Source: Silvanigrella paludirubra (GTDB taxonomy: Bacteria > Bdellovibrionota_B > Oligoflexia > Silvanigrellales > Silvanigrellaceae). From it: a DNA stretch of 64,000 bases. Shown here piece after piece: positions 35,449 through 44,715 of this stretch (positions are counted from its first letter, which is position 1; every line of letters starts with the position of its first letter). A model generated the notes under the pieces. The model had not been told where the DNA came from. It did no database searches and saw nothing but the letters and a program-made list of their open reading frames with translations. The DNA lies in the NCBI RefSeq assembly GCF_009208775.1, contig NZ_WFLM01000006.1:55363-119362 (forward strand), given 5' to 3'. A program made the position numbers and the translations under genes.

Positions 35449-36249
35449 CTAAGTGCGTTTAACTTTATAACTTACAGGGCATTGAACTGTAGGTAATATA
35501 ACCACTTCATTCCAGTTCACACGGCTTGGTTCTTTTAAAGCCTTAATAATGAGTCTTGCAATATCTGTTGCCGTTAGACAGTCAACACCTTCATAAATAC
35601 TATCTGCTAATTTTTCATTGCCTTTAAAACGAACTAGACTAAAATCTGTTTTAACCATACCTGGAGATATTAAAGAAACCCTCACATTTTTATCATGCAA
35701 TTCTTGACGAAGAGATTCTGTAAATGCGCGAACAGCAAATTTAGAGGCACAATATACAGAACCGCCTTCATATGTATAATGACCAGCAATACTTCCTAAA
35801 TTGATAATATGCCCAGAGCCATTAGCGACCATTTTTTTAGAAATTGCCGATGTTACCCTTACTAAAGAAGTAACATTTGTTTCTATCATACTTACAATGT
35901 CTTCTTCTTTAATGTCTGTAACCGGATCTTTTCCACTAGCAAGTCCAGCATTATTTATTAAAATATCAACATTTAAAGCATTATTTTTTTCTAAAATGGA
36001 TATGATATTTTTATCGCAAATATCAGCTGCAATTATATTTACTTGAATATGAGGAAATTGAATTAAAACTTCATTTTTTAATAATTCAAGTCTCTCTTTT
36101 CTCCTTGCCAATAATATTAAATTTACGCCTTCACGAGCAAGCCATGCTGCCGTTGCAAGTCCAATTCCCGAACTTGCTCCCGTAACTAAAGCTAATTTAC
36201 CATTTAATGAAATATCAGAATCAGAAAATATATTTTTTAATAAACTCAT
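35449..36249 (-). CDS. SDR-family NAD(P)-dependent oxidoreductase
   Basis: A 266-residue classical short-chain dehydrogenase. It shows the nucleotide-binding TGASSGIG (23-30), the structural NNAG, catalytic Ser in NLGSIAG and YCASK carrying the Tyr/Lys pair. LARRKERLELL after the second strand suggests NADP preference. It most resembles YdfG-like 3-hydroxy acid dehydrogenases, but the substrate is not certain. GGAG precedes the ATG. Confidence 0.88.
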   Translation of the reverse strand: MSLLKNIFSDSDISLNGKLALVTGASSGIGLATAAWLAREGVNLILLARRKERLELLKNEVLIQFPHIQVNIIAADICDKNIISILEKNNALNVDILINNAGLASGKDPVTDIKEEDIVSMIETNVTSLVRVTSAISKKMVANGSGHIINLGSIAGHYTYEGGSVYCASKFAVRAFTESLRQELHDKNVRVSLISPGMVKTDFSLVRFKGNEKLADSIYEGVDCLTATDIARLIIKALKEPSRVNWNEVVILPTVQCPVSYKVKRT

Positions 36250-36263
36250 TAAATATTACTCCG

Positions 36264-37331
36264 CTATGGATACTTTACAATTATTTGCGAACCATTTAAT
36301 GGACTTTCAAATTTCCATTGATTATTTTCAAGTTCAATCGCACTATTTGGATTTACAGCTATTTTTCCATTTCCACCAGGTATATCAATAATAAATTCAG
36401 GTATGCAAAGCCCTGAAATTTTTCCTCGTAAACTTTTTAATAAATGAATTGCTTGTTTTAAAGGAATTCGAAAATGTTCTGTTCCTTTAGCAAGATCTGG
36501 ATAATGAATATAATATGGTTTTATGTTGTTTTCTACGGCGGTTTTTAATAAGGAAACTAATTTTTCTTCTGTATCATTAATATCTTTTAAAATAACAGAC
36601 TGAAGTAAAACAGGAATTCCATTTCGAACCAACAAAGATATTGCATTTTTACATTCATTTGTAAATTCGCTCACACTATTTATATGTGCTGCAATCCAAA
36701 TACTTTTATTTGTGTTTTTTAAAAGATCAATTAAATTTTGAGTAACTCTTGAAGGTAAAACAGAAGGAATTCGTGTATGAATTCGTATCACTTTTAAATG
36801 TGAAATTTCTTTTAGTTGTTCAAGTAAATTATTTAATGCTTTATCTGTGAGTGTTAAAGGATCGCCACCCGTTAAAATAACTTCCCAAATATTTGAATTT
36901 GCTTTAATATATTGAATTGCTTCTTCAAAATTTTCATGAGTCAAATTATTTTCAGAATTAGAAACTTTATATCTTCGAAAACAAAAACGACAATAAGAAG
37001 CACACATATATGTTACTTTTAATAAAACACGATCCGGGTAACGATGTGTAATTCCTTTAACAGGAGTCCATCTTTCATCGCCTATTGGATCTTCAAGCTC
37101 CTCAGGAAAAAAAAGAAGTTCGTTTGTAGATGGTATAAATTGTTTTGCTAATTCTTTATTATTATTTTTAATTTCATTTAAAAATAAATTAGGCACACGT
37201 ATATCAAAATTATCTTTAACTAATTTTAATTGGTCTATTTGATTTTTATCAATGAGGTCATGTTTATTTAAAGTTTCTAAATCAATAATTCCTTTTGATA
37301 AATCACGCGCCCAATTATTTTCCATTTTCAT
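36264..37331 (-). CDS. KamA-family radical SAM aminomutase (lysine 2,3-aminomutase or EpmB-like)
   Basis: A 355-residue radical SAM enzyme. The cluster cysteines are C110, C114 and C117 (YMCASYCRFCF), followed by ILTGGDPLTL, which contacts SAM. The PLP lysine lies in the C-terminal DIPGGNGKIAVNPN. These mark the lysine 2,3-aminomutase/EpmB family. Length (355) lies between EpmB (about 340) and catabolic KamA (about 415), and no epmA or efp gene is nearby. It could make beta-lysine for EF-P or for other use. Its start overlaps the surE stop by four bases (ATGA), and a weak upstream ribosome site suggests translational coupling. Confidence 0.88.
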   Translation of the reverse strand: MKMENNWARDLSKGIIDLETLNKHDLIDKNQIDQLKLVKDNFDIRVPNLFLNEIKNNNKELAKQFIPSTNELLFFPEELEDPIGDERWTPVKGITHRYPDRVLLKVTYMCASYCRFCFRRYKVSNSENNLTHENFEEAIQYIKANSNIWEVILTGGDPLTLTDKALNNLLEQLKEISHLKVIRIHTRIPSVLPSRVTQNLIDLLKNTNKSIWIAAHINSVSEFTNECKNAISLLVRNGIPVLLQSVILKDINDTEEKLVSLLKTAVENNIKPYYIHYPDLAKGTEHFRIPLKQAIHLLKSLRGKISGLCIPEFIIDIPGGNGKIAVNPNSAIELENNQWKFESPLNGSQIIVKYP

Positions 37332-38101
37332 AATTTTATTGAACCAATAATCTTTTCTAAATTTTTATTACGCCCAGAACTACTTTGTTTCGTTCTTACA
37401 AAACTTAACGTAACATGATTTGTTGTAATTAAGGATACATCCTGCGACATATCTTGCGGTTCGAATCTTGCTAAACCCCCGATTAAATAAATTTTTGTAT
37501 TTTTTTTCTGACTTGGAATCAGTTCTTCAATATGAGGAACATAAAGAGATTCCCCACCACATTCGGCAAATGCAATATTTTTTGCTTTTTGAGGCACATT
37601 TATATTTAATATTTCTAGATTAGGCCAATCCATTGAACTCGAATTTGAAATCACTTGCTCTACAATATGAGACGCTTGGGTAAAAAGACTTTCTAAGGAA
37701 TCTGGTTGTAGGCTGTCTGTATCAGCAGAAACAGCTATAGCCCGAAAACCCATTAAAGCTGCTTCTGTTGCAGCGCCAACTGTTCCACTATAATTCACAT
37801 CAATTCCCACATTCAATCCATGATTTATTCCTGAAACGACAAAATCGGGTGGGTCTGTTTTTAAAATATGGCTGAGTGCAATAGCAGCACAATCCGCAGG
37901 AGATCCATCAACAGCATAAATATTTTCAGATACTTGCGTTACACAAACGGGCTGATAAAAAGTCATAGCATGAGATTGGGCGCTTCGTTCGCCATTTGGA
38001 GCTACAACTGTTATTTTATGGCCAAGTGAACTCAGGTAATTAGCTAAAACCTGAATGCCTTTTGCTTTATACCCATCATCATTGCAAAGGAGTAAATGCA
38101 T
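37328..38101 (-). CDS. surE: 5'/3'-nucleotidase SurE
   Basis: A 257-residue metal-dependent nucleotidase. The N-terminal LLCNDDGY supplies the metal-binding Asp pair. APNGERSAQSHAMT and SGINHGLNVGIDVNYSGTVGAA are the other hallmark blocks. It dephosphorylates nucleoside monophosphates in stress and repair. I chose ATG 38101 (MHLLLCNDDGY), as in the family; a 24-residue upstream extension runs into the divergent gene. That gene starts at 38103, only one base away. Confidence 0.93.
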   Translation of the reverse strand: MHLLLCNDDGYKAKGIQVLANYLSSLGHKITVVAPNGERSAQSHAMTFYQPVCVTQVSENIYAVDGSPADCAAIALSHILKTDPPDFVVSGINHGLNVGIDVNYSGTVGAATEAALMGFRAIAVSADTDSLQPDSLESLFTQASHIVEQVISNSSSMDWPNLEILNINVPQKAKNIAFAECGGESLYVPHIEELIPSQKKNTKIYLIGGLARFEPQDMSQDVSLITTNHVTLSFVRTKQSSSGRNKNLEKIIGSIKL

Positions 38102-38102
38102 A

Positions 38103-39095
38103 GTGAAACCAACCTTATTTATTTGGACAACGATATTAATAGGGCTTTTAATCATATTTAATTCAGCAGCCACAGCATTGTCATTTCAAAATTCTCCTCA
38201 TTTATCAATAGAAAATTTAAAAAAATCAATGGAATGGTTTACTGCAGAACCTCACCCCATGGGTTCTAAAAACCAATCTAAATTAGCAGCGGACCTTAAG
38301 CAAACGTTAAATCAATTTGGATTGCTAACAAGTGAGATTAAATTTAAAGCAACAATCCCAAATACGGATTCACCTCAATTTGGTGGTTTACAAAAAGACG
38401 CTTTTTTAACAAAAGAAGTAACAGGATATAATATCGTCTCTACAATAAAAGGTAAATCCGATTGTAGTGTCTTAATAGGAGGACACTACGATACAAAATA
38501 TTTTAAAGATTTTAAATTTGTTGGAGCGAATGATGGCGGTTCTTCTACCGTTTTAATGATGGAATTAGCAAGGGTCTTAAAGAAAAACAAATTTAAAGAA
38601 AATATGCTTGGATCTTGCAATATAAATTTTATTTTTTTTGACGGAGAAGAGTCTGTTCTTCCAAATTGGATTGATGGAGAAAATATTCTTAAATTACAAG
38701 ACAATACTTATGGCTCAAGAGATTTTTCAAATAAATTAACAAAAAACAAAAACGGGAAATATATTTTTGAAAAAAAACCGATTCATTTAATTTTAATTAT
38801 TGATATGGTTGGTCATAAAAATCAGGAACTATTAATTACAAAAGGTTCTCATAGTGAATATTCAAAATTATTTATTCAGTCATCAAATAAAATAAAAATA
38901 AAAGAAGCAAATTTTTTAATGGAAGATGATCATACTCCATTTTTAACTTTAAGTATTCCTTTACTTCATATCATAGATTGGAAAAATACTGAGGAATGGC
39001 ATACTAAAAAAGATACATCCGATATTATTTCTTATGAAGCAATTGCAAATTTTGGAGAATCTATTATTCAATTTCTATCTTCTAAAAGGATTTAA
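38103..39095 (+). CDS. Animal-type glutaminyl-peptide cyclotransferase (M28 family)
   Basis: A 330-residue exported zinc enzyme of the M28 peptidase fold, closest to glutaminyl cyclase, which converts N-terminal Gln or Glu to pyroglutamate. Zinc ligands are in order: D144 (GANDGG), E182 (FDGEES) and H300 (EEWHT). Other QC features are GGHYDTKYF, TYGSRDF, D234 in IIDMVG and DDHTPFL. The start is a GTG at 38103 with AAAGGAG upstream, giving a signal peptide (LFIWTTILIGLLIIF) before SAATALS. Longer frames lack a signal. It could mature secreted proteins by N-terminal cyclisation. It lies one base from the divergent surE start and one base before cobU. Confidence 0.82.
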   Translation: MKPTLFIWTTILIGLLIIFNSAATALSFQNSPHLSIENLKKSMEWFTAEPHPMGSKNQSKLAADLKQTLNQFGLLTSEIKFKATIPNTDSPQFGGLQKDAFLTKEVTGYNIVSTIKGKSDCSVLIGGHYDTKYFKDFKFVGANDGGSSTVLMMELARVLKKNKFKENMLGSCNINFIFFDGEESVLPNWIDGENILKLQDNTYGSRDFSNKLTKNKNGKYIFEKKPIHLILIIDMVGHKNQELLITKGSHSEYSKLFIQSSNKIKIKEANFLMEDDHTPFLTLSIPLLHIIDWKNTEEWHTKKDTSDIISYEAIANFGESIIQFLSSKRI

Positions 39096-39096
39096 A

Positions 39097-39759
39097 ATGA
39101 CTATTGAATCTAATAAAAATTCAAAAATATCTTTATTTTTAGGTGGAGGACAATCGGGTAAAAGTATTTTTGCAGAAAATTGTGCTAAAAAATGGGAAAA
39201 TGTTTTATTTTATGCAACTGGCGGCCAAATTGAAAATTCACCAGAATGGGAATTACGAATTAAAAAACACCGAGAGAGAAGACCAAGTCATTGGCTCACT
39301 ATGGAATATCCTATTGAAATTGAAGATGTTATTAAAATGAGTGAAGAAAAAAAAGTGGATATTGTACTAATTGATTGTTTAACTCTTTGGATGGGATGGC
39401 AAATATCTAAAAGTGTTCAAAATTATACACAGGTACAGCTTTTAAAACACCTCGAAATGGAATATCAGCATTTTATTAAACAACTTTGGAAATTCAAGTG
39501 TCCTATACTTGTAGTTTCTAACGAAGTCGGAGAAGGTGTCATTCCGGGTTCGGAAACAGGACGTATTTTTAGAGAAGCTTTAGGAGCAATGAATTTAGCA
39601 TTAGGAGAGATATCTCAATGTATCACTTTTAGTATTGCCGGACAAAATTTACTTTTAAAATCTTCTAAAAATAAATTTATAGATGGTTTTTGTTCCACGG
39701 GAATCATAAATGAAAATTTTATTTTTTCTGAATTAAATAATAATCCTAATTTGGAGTAA
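39097..39759 (+). CDS. cobU: Adenosylcobinamide kinase / guanylyltransferase CobU
   Basis: A 220-residue bifunctional enzyme of cobalamin nucleotide-loop assembly and salvage. The P-loop is LGGGQSGKS. RIKKHRERRPSHW carries the conserved His that forms the GMP intermediate. IDCLTLWMGW and SNEVGEGVIP...GRIFREALG complete the signature. The ATG at 39097 has an AAAGGA site one base after the preceding stop. B12 salvage fits with cobalamin-dependent MetH in the same window; no other cob genes are seen here. Confidence 0.92.
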   Translation: MTIESNKNSKISLFLGGGQSGKSIFAENCAKKWENVLFYATGGQIENSPEWELRIKKHRERRPSHWLTMEYPIEIEDVIKMSEEKKVDIVLIDCLTLWMGWQISKSVQNYTQVQLLKHLEMEYQHFIKQLWKFKCPILVVSNEVGEGVIPGSETGRIFREALGAMNLALGEISQCITFSIAGQNLLLKSSKNKFIDGFCSTGIINENFIFSELNNNPNLE

Positions 39760-39762
39760 TTC

Positions 39763-40503
39763 ATGTCTCTAAATGACAGTTCAAATAAACAAATGATTTT
39801 AAGTGAAAAATCAATTCAAATTCAAAGTATGTTTGATAAAATATCGAAACGTTATGATTTATTAAATCGACTTTTATCTGCAGGCCAAGATACAAGATGG
39901 CGCAACAAAATGATTCGCTCCATGCCATCCATAGTTTCAAAACAAGGTACTCTTTATGATATAGCTTGTGGCACTGGTGATGTTTTATTAAATACAAAAA
40001 GAAAGAGAAAAGATTATTCTAATTTAATAGGCTTTGATATTTCTGAAGGAATGCTTAGTCAAGCAAGAATAAGGTCTAAATTAAAGCAATATGATATTCA
40101 ATTTATTCAAGCTTCTGCTGAACAAATTCCAGCAGAAAATAATTCTGCTGATTGTATTACAATTTCATTTGGTTTGCGAAATGTAGACAATAGAGAGACA
40201 GCACTCCAAGAGTTTCATAGAATATTAAAAAAAGGAGGAACTCTTTTTGTTTTGGAGTTTTTTCCATCTGAAAGCACTTTTTTTGCAAAAGTTTTTGATA
40301 TTTATTTTAAAAAAGTTCTTCCTAAGATTGGCGGATTAATTTCTGATAAATCTGCTTATGAATATCTACCAAAAAGTGTTTCTACCATGCCATCTGGAAA
40401 AGAATTTAAACAAATTCTTTCAAATATTGGTTTTATTGAAATTGAACAAACCTTATGGCTTGGAGGAGCTACCCGACTTTTCAAAGCAGTTAAAAAAAGC
40501 TAA
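39763..40503 (+). CDS. ubiE: Demethylmenaquinone/ubiquinone methyltransferase (UbiE/MenG)
   Basis: A 246-residue SAM methyltransferase that C-methylates the quinone ring late in menaquinone or ubiquinone synthesis. It shows the UbiE opening FDKISKRYDLLNRLLS, SAM motif I DIACGTGDVLL and ISFGLRNVDNRETAL with EFHRILKKGG. Whether the cell uses menaquinone or ubiquinone cannot be told here. GGAG lies upstream, and only three bases separate it from cobU. Confidence 0.92.
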   Translation: MSLNDSSNKQMILSEKSIQIQSMFDKISKRYDLLNRLLSAGQDTRWRNKMIRSMPSIVSKQGTLYDIACGTGDVLLNTKRKRKDYSNLIGFDISEGMLSQARIRSKLKQYDIQFIQASAEQIPAENNSADCITISFGLRNVDNRETALQEFHRILKKGGTLFVLEFFPSESTFFAKVFDIYFKKVLPKIGGLISDKSAYEYLPKSVSTMPSGKEFKQILSNIGFIEIEQTLWLGGATRLFKAVKKS

Positions 40504-40602
40504 AAGAAAACCGAGTAACTTGTTTTAAACAAAAAAAACGAGCATTATTCTTTTCGAGTATATTTTGTTTCATTATCTGTTTCTTTATTGAGGAGCTTTA
40601 AA

Positions 40603-41547
40603 ATGTTGAAAAGACCTAAAATTACTGTTGTTGGAGCTGGCGGAAATGTGGGCGCATCTGTTATTCAATGGTGTGCTCAAAAAGAATTAGGTGATTTGGT
40701 ATTAATAGACCTAAAACCAAATGTAGCTCAAGGACGCGCTCTTGATCTAGCTCAAGGCGGAGCTTTTGCAGGTTTTAATGCAAGTTTTACCTCTACAGAT
40801 GACTCCTCACTCATGCAAGATTCCGATGTTGTTGTTGTTACAGCTGGAGTTCCACGTAAACCTGGACAAACTCGTGAAGAGCTTGTTGGAATTAACGCAG
40901 GAATCGTAAAAACAGTTTGTGAAAACATCAAAAAATATGCTCCAAATTGTGTTTTAATTCTTGTTTCAAATCCACTCGACGCAATGTTAACTGTTGCTCA
41001 AAAAGTAACAAGTTTTCCTCGTGAAAGAGTCATTGGTATGTCTGGTGTATTAGACTCTTCCCGTTTTCGTAGCAATATTGCGCGCGCTCTTAATGTGCAC
41101 ATTAAAGATGTTTCTGCTATTGTTATTGGCGCACATACAGATAAAGACATGGTTCCTGTAACAAGCACTGCGACTGTTGGTGGTGTTCCTTTAAACAAAT
41201 TATTAAATGCGGAACAAATAGCAGACGTTGTTAGTAGAACAAAACGCGGTGGTGCTGAATTAACTGAACTTATTGGAACTTCTGCATGGGTTGCTCCTGG
41301 TTTTGGCGTAACAGCTATGGTGGAAAGTATTGTATTAAACCAAGGTCGTATTTTACCTTGTTCTGTTGAGTTAAAAGGCGAATATGAAATTTCAGAAGGT
41401 GCTTGTCTCTGCGTTCCTGTTAAATTAACAAATAAAGGAGCAGAAAAAGTATTTGAAATTGATCTTTCTTCCGACGAAAAAGCAGCATTAAAAGCAGCTC
41501 ATACAGCTTATTTAGAAGTTAGAAAAATTGCTTTAAACAGTATTTAA
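40603..41547 (+). CDS. mdh: Malate dehydrogenase (LDH-like type)
   Basis: A 314-residue NAD-dependent malate dehydrogenase of the TCA cycle. It shows VVGAGGNVGAS at the nucleotide fold, D36 (LIDLKP) selecting NAD and VPRKPGQTREEL with the substrate arginines. VSNPLD, LDSSRF and a catalytic-His region reading IGAHTDKDMVPV follow. In most relatives that region is GGHGDTMVP, so this protein has one extra residue there. ATG 40603 has a GAGGAG site; an in-frame TTG upstream overlaps that site and is rejected. A strong terminator follows. Confidence 0.92.
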   Translation: MLKRPKITVVGAGGNVGASVIQWCAQKELGDLVLIDLKPNVAQGRALDLAQGGAFAGFNASFTSTDDSSLMQDSDVVVVTAGVPRKPGQTREELVGINAGIVKTVCENIKKYAPNCVLILVSNPLDAMLTVAQKVTSFPRERVIGMSGVLDSSRFRSNIARALNVHIKDVSAIVIGAHTDKDMVPVTSTATVGGVPLNKLLNAEQIADVVSRTKRGGAELTELIGTSAWVAPGFGVTAMVESIVLNQGRILPCSVELKGEYEISEGACLCVPVKLTNKGAEKVFEIDLSSDEKAALKAAHTAYLEVRKIALNSI

Positions 41548-41623
41548 TAACGAGAATACTTTTGAACTGTTTTCTTATAATCAAATTGCTAAAGTTTATA
41601 AAAGCGGGAAGCAATTATAATTA

Positions 41624-41658
41624 AAAGATCTCTTAATTCATTTCTTAAGAGATTTTTG
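41624..41658 (+). terminator. Intrinsic terminator after mdh
   Basis: ATCTCTTAA / TTAAGAGAT arms (41628-41636, 41645-41653), extended by A-U and G-U pairs and followed by a T-rich run, form a good intrinsic terminator about 75 bp after mdh and just before the glycosyltransferase gene. Confidence 0.8.
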
Positions 41659-41687
41659 TTTTTTGTGTTAGATATATGGAGAAAAAA

Positions 41688-42635
41688 TTGTCTAAGATAA
41701 ATGAAGAAGTTTTTTTAAGCATTATTATTCCTGTTTTTAATGAAAATGAAACGATTAAAACTTGTTATCATGAAATCAATAAAAAACTTGAAATTTATAA
41801 AAGTGTCTTAGAAATCATTTTTATTGATGATGGAAGCTCTGATAATAGTGTTCAAATTCTTAAAGAACTATCACAAGAAGACAATAGAATTAAGTGCATT
41901 TTTTTATCCCGGAATTTTGGAAAAGAAGCGGCAATGAGCGCTGGAATAAATCACACGAATGGCAAATATATAGTGCAAATTGATTGTGATCTACAAGACC
42001 CTCCCGAAATTATTCCAAGTATGATTGAAACATTAGAAAAAAATAATTGTGATGTTGTCTATGGAATTAGAACTGAAAGAGCAGGAGAATCCTTTGTTAA
42101 AAGATCTACCTCCTATTTATTTTATAAATTAATTGATAAAATGTCGCATATAGAAATTCCTAGAAATACTGGTGATTTTCGAGTAATGAACAAACAAGTC
42201 ATTTTAGCATTGAGAGAACTTCCAGAAACACAGCGTTTTATGAAAGGTCTTTTTTCCTGGGTAGGTTTTAAGCAAATTGGTTTTTATTATAAAAGAAATA
42301 AGAGGATTGCTGGAAAAACAAAATTCAACTATTATAAATTATGGAACTTTGCATTAGAAGGGATAACATCTTTTACAAACATCCCATTAAAAGTTGCTAC
42401 ATATATTGGATTTTCTATTTCTTTCATTGCATTTTTAATATCTATTTTCTATTTAGCAAAGTATTTTATAATTGGTGATAAAATTCAAGGTTTTTTAACG
42501 TTAATTGTTTCTATTTTATTTATGGGTGGAATCCAACTCATGTTTTTAGGCATTTTGGGTGAATACTTAGGAAGAACATACCTTGAAACAAAAAGAAGGC
42601 CCTTATATGTTATTAAAGAAAAAATAAATTTATAA
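41688..42635 (+). CDS. GT2 polyprenyl-phosphate glycosyltransferase (GtrB/DPM-like)
   Basis: A 315-residue family 2 glycosyltransferase. It shows the SIIIPVFNENE opening, IFIDDGSSDNS, QIDCDLQDPPE with the metal-binding DxD-like site, and TGDFRVMN. Two C-terminal membrane helices (around 235-300) anchor it, as in GtrB and related enzymes that load a sugar onto undecaprenyl phosphate. The start is probably a TTG at 41688, which has a TGGAG site six bases upstream. The ATG at 41676 overlaps that site and has no site of its own. The neighbouring convergent membrane protein may be the partner that uses the lipid-linked sugar. Confidence 0.87.
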   Translation: MSKINEEVFLSIIIPVFNENETIKTCYHEINKKLEIYKSVLEIIFIDDGSSDNSVQILKELSQEDNRIKCIFLSRNFGKEAAMSAGINHTNGKYIVQIDCDLQDPPEIIPSMIETLEKNNCDVVYGIRTERAGESFVKRSTSYLFYKLIDKMSHIEIPRNTGDFRVMNKQVILALRELPETQRFMKGLFSWVGFKQIGFYYKRNKRIAGKTKFNYYKLWNFALEGITSFTNIPLKVATYIGFSISFIAFLISIFYLAKYFIIGDKIQGFLTLIVSILFMGGIQLMFLGILGEYLGRTYLETKRRPLYVIKEKINL

Positions 42636-42639
42636 AATA

Positions 42640-44532
42640 TTAATTGTCTACCAATTTACAAGCATAATACGAGCCTATCTCTTGACATGTAAAATTTTTA
42701 TTATTTTCAATATTTTTAAATAAGTTTTTTTGACTTTTTAATACATAATAAACACTATTTTTATCAAAATTTCCATCTGAAATTATTTTAAAAATATTTT
42801 GCTCATTTTTTTTCATAAAACTATCATCATTTCTACTAAAATAACCAACATTTGTTGTATAACCATATTTTGCTGTTAAATACCAAAAATCCTTATAAAG
42901 AATATCTGCCGAAGTTGGATAAAAAACTAAATTCTTTTTATCCCCAACAAATGAGACCCATTTTTTAATATAATCTTCATCATAAGAAATATTACCAGAT
43001 TGGAAAGGAATTCTTTTATATAAAGGATATATATCCCATAGTTGAATTAAGAAAAGGATAAATAATATTATTATTTTTTTACTAAGACTTCTATTACTTA
43101 GAACCCATTTTAGCAATACATACAAAACAATTAAATAACACATTGGCCAAACATATCGACCATTAGATCGAAATGTTCCAAAAATATTTAAAATAATCTC
43201 AGGAAATTTAATTTCAAGTATTGTAAAATCAAAAAATTTTATTATTGGAAGCAAAGAAAATAAAAACAACAAAAATACTGAAATATTTAAATAAATATAC
43301 TTTTTATCGAAGCACTGCTTAATATTATATTTTTTTTGAAAGAATAAAGGAATTATTAAAATTAAAACACCTAAACCTAAATAACCAAATCCTTCAAACT
43401 TATCTGAAGGAGTAAATAAAGGATTTATAAATTGAGATACATTTCTAGATAAAGGATTAAAAAAAACATTTAAATTTGATGAATAAACACCAAATCCAGA
43501 ATCATAAATCCCTTTTAAATGAAAATACCCTATTAAATACCAAGAAAAATAAGTAAAAAAGCAAACTCCAATTATATTCATAAATACATATTTTAAATTA
43601 ATCTCTTTTAAAGAAATCATACTCAATAAAAACATAATATAAAATACTATAACCATTAATACAATATAAGGATGAACCCAAACTGAAAACAATAATACTA
43701 AAGTTAAATAAAATAGTTTCATATTTGAAGATATTCTAGATAGAAAAATACAAAAAATAGCTAATATAATCCAATGACAATTTAAAGTAATATGAGCAAA
43801 ACGATTTAAAAGAATAGGAGATAAAAATAAGAAAAAGGAACAAATTATTTTTAAAATAATATGCATATTCCATTTTTTTAATAAAAGGGCCGAGAAAAAC
43901 CCCTGTAATATATAACAAATAAATAGCCAAAGGCCTAAATATTGATATTCAGGATTCCAAATAGGCTTTAATATCTTAAAAAGAAAAGCGAGTATTGGTA
44001 TTGAGTCACTATAACCAACAGATGTACCTATTGGATAGTTAAGTAAATTATTAACCCCAAAAGGAAATTGCCAAGGAACACTTTGAAAAACATAACCACC
44101 TAAATAATTTTGAAGCCAATCTGAACTATTTAACCACAAAGTTTCTTTAGGATTTATAATTAAAAAAGAAAAACGAATATAAAATATTAAAACACCTAAA
44201 AGACTCGAAATAGCCGCTGAAATTAAAAAAACACGCCTATCATTTAATTGTCCCAATTTTTCAAATATTTTTTTAAAAATAAAATACAATTTATCCATAA
44301 ATAAAAGCATATAGAACATTATAAATAAAAGTATTGGAAAAAAATAAATTCTCATATTTTTCATTTCACATGATGGAGAATAGCGAGAATTAGTGCAATT
44401 ATTTTCTAACCAATTTAATTGATTTTTTAATACCAATAAAGAAATTATTAAAGAAACTAGTAAAAAAATAAATTTACTATATTTCAGCTTTCTTATATTT
44501 TCTAATAATCTAAAAAAAATTATTTGCTTCAT
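42640..44532 (-). CDS. Polytopic membrane protein, DUF6311-like / GT-C type
   Basis: A 630-residue membrane protein with about twelve hydrophobic helices and a soluble C-terminal tail. A segment after the third helix (SSDWLQNYLGGYVF, VPWQFPFG, YPIGTSVGYSDSIPILA) matches what I recall of the DUF6311 membrane family, thought to be GT-C-like glycosyltransferases or flippases of surface glycans. The C-terminal part (FYPTSADILYKDFWYL) is probably periplasmic. It is convergent with the GT2 gene, 4 bp apart, which supports a joint role in envelope glycan decoration. Function is inferred only. Confidence 0.65.
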   Translation of the reverse strand: MKQIIFFRLLENIRKLKYSKFIFLLVSLIISLLVLKNQLNWLENNCTNSRYSPSCEMKNMRIYFFPILLFIMFYMLLFMDKLYFIFKKIFEKLGQLNDRRVFLISAAISSLLGVLIFYIRFSFLIINPKETLWLNSSDWLQNYLGGYVFQSVPWQFPFGVNNLLNYPIGTSVGYSDSIPILAFLFKILKPIWNPEYQYLGLWLFICYILQGFFSALLLKKWNMHIILKIICSFFLFLSPILLNRFAHITLNCHWIILAIFCIFLSRISSNMKLFYLTLVLLFSVWVHPYIVLMVIVFYIMFLLSMISLKEINLKYVFMNIIGVCFFTYFSWYLIGYFHLKGIYDSGFGVYSSNLNVFFNPLSRNVSQFINPLFTPSDKFEGFGYLGLGVLILIIPLFFQKKYNIKQCFDKKYIYLNISVFLLFLFSLLPIIKFFDFTILEIKFPEIILNIFGTFRSNGRYVWPMCYLIVLYVLLKWVLSNRSLSKKIIILFILFLIQLWDIYPLYKRIPFQSGNISYDEDYIKKWVSFVGDKKNLVFYPTSADILYKDFWYLTAKYGYTTNVGYFSRNDDSFMKKNEQNIFKIISDGNFDKNSVYYVLKSQKNLFKNIENNKNFTCQEIGSYYACKLVDN

Positions 44533-44715
44533 AAGCTCTTTCTATTTATTTAATGAACTCTTATAAGACCGTTAATGACCAACTTAGAAATTAAATTTTA
44601 AAACCATTTCATTTTTTAAATGATCAAGGTATTAATATAAGTCTTAGGCAGATGCTATTCAAATACTCTGCTCGTAAAAATTTTGTGATACCAATTTATT
44701 AAAAAGGGTCTAAAA

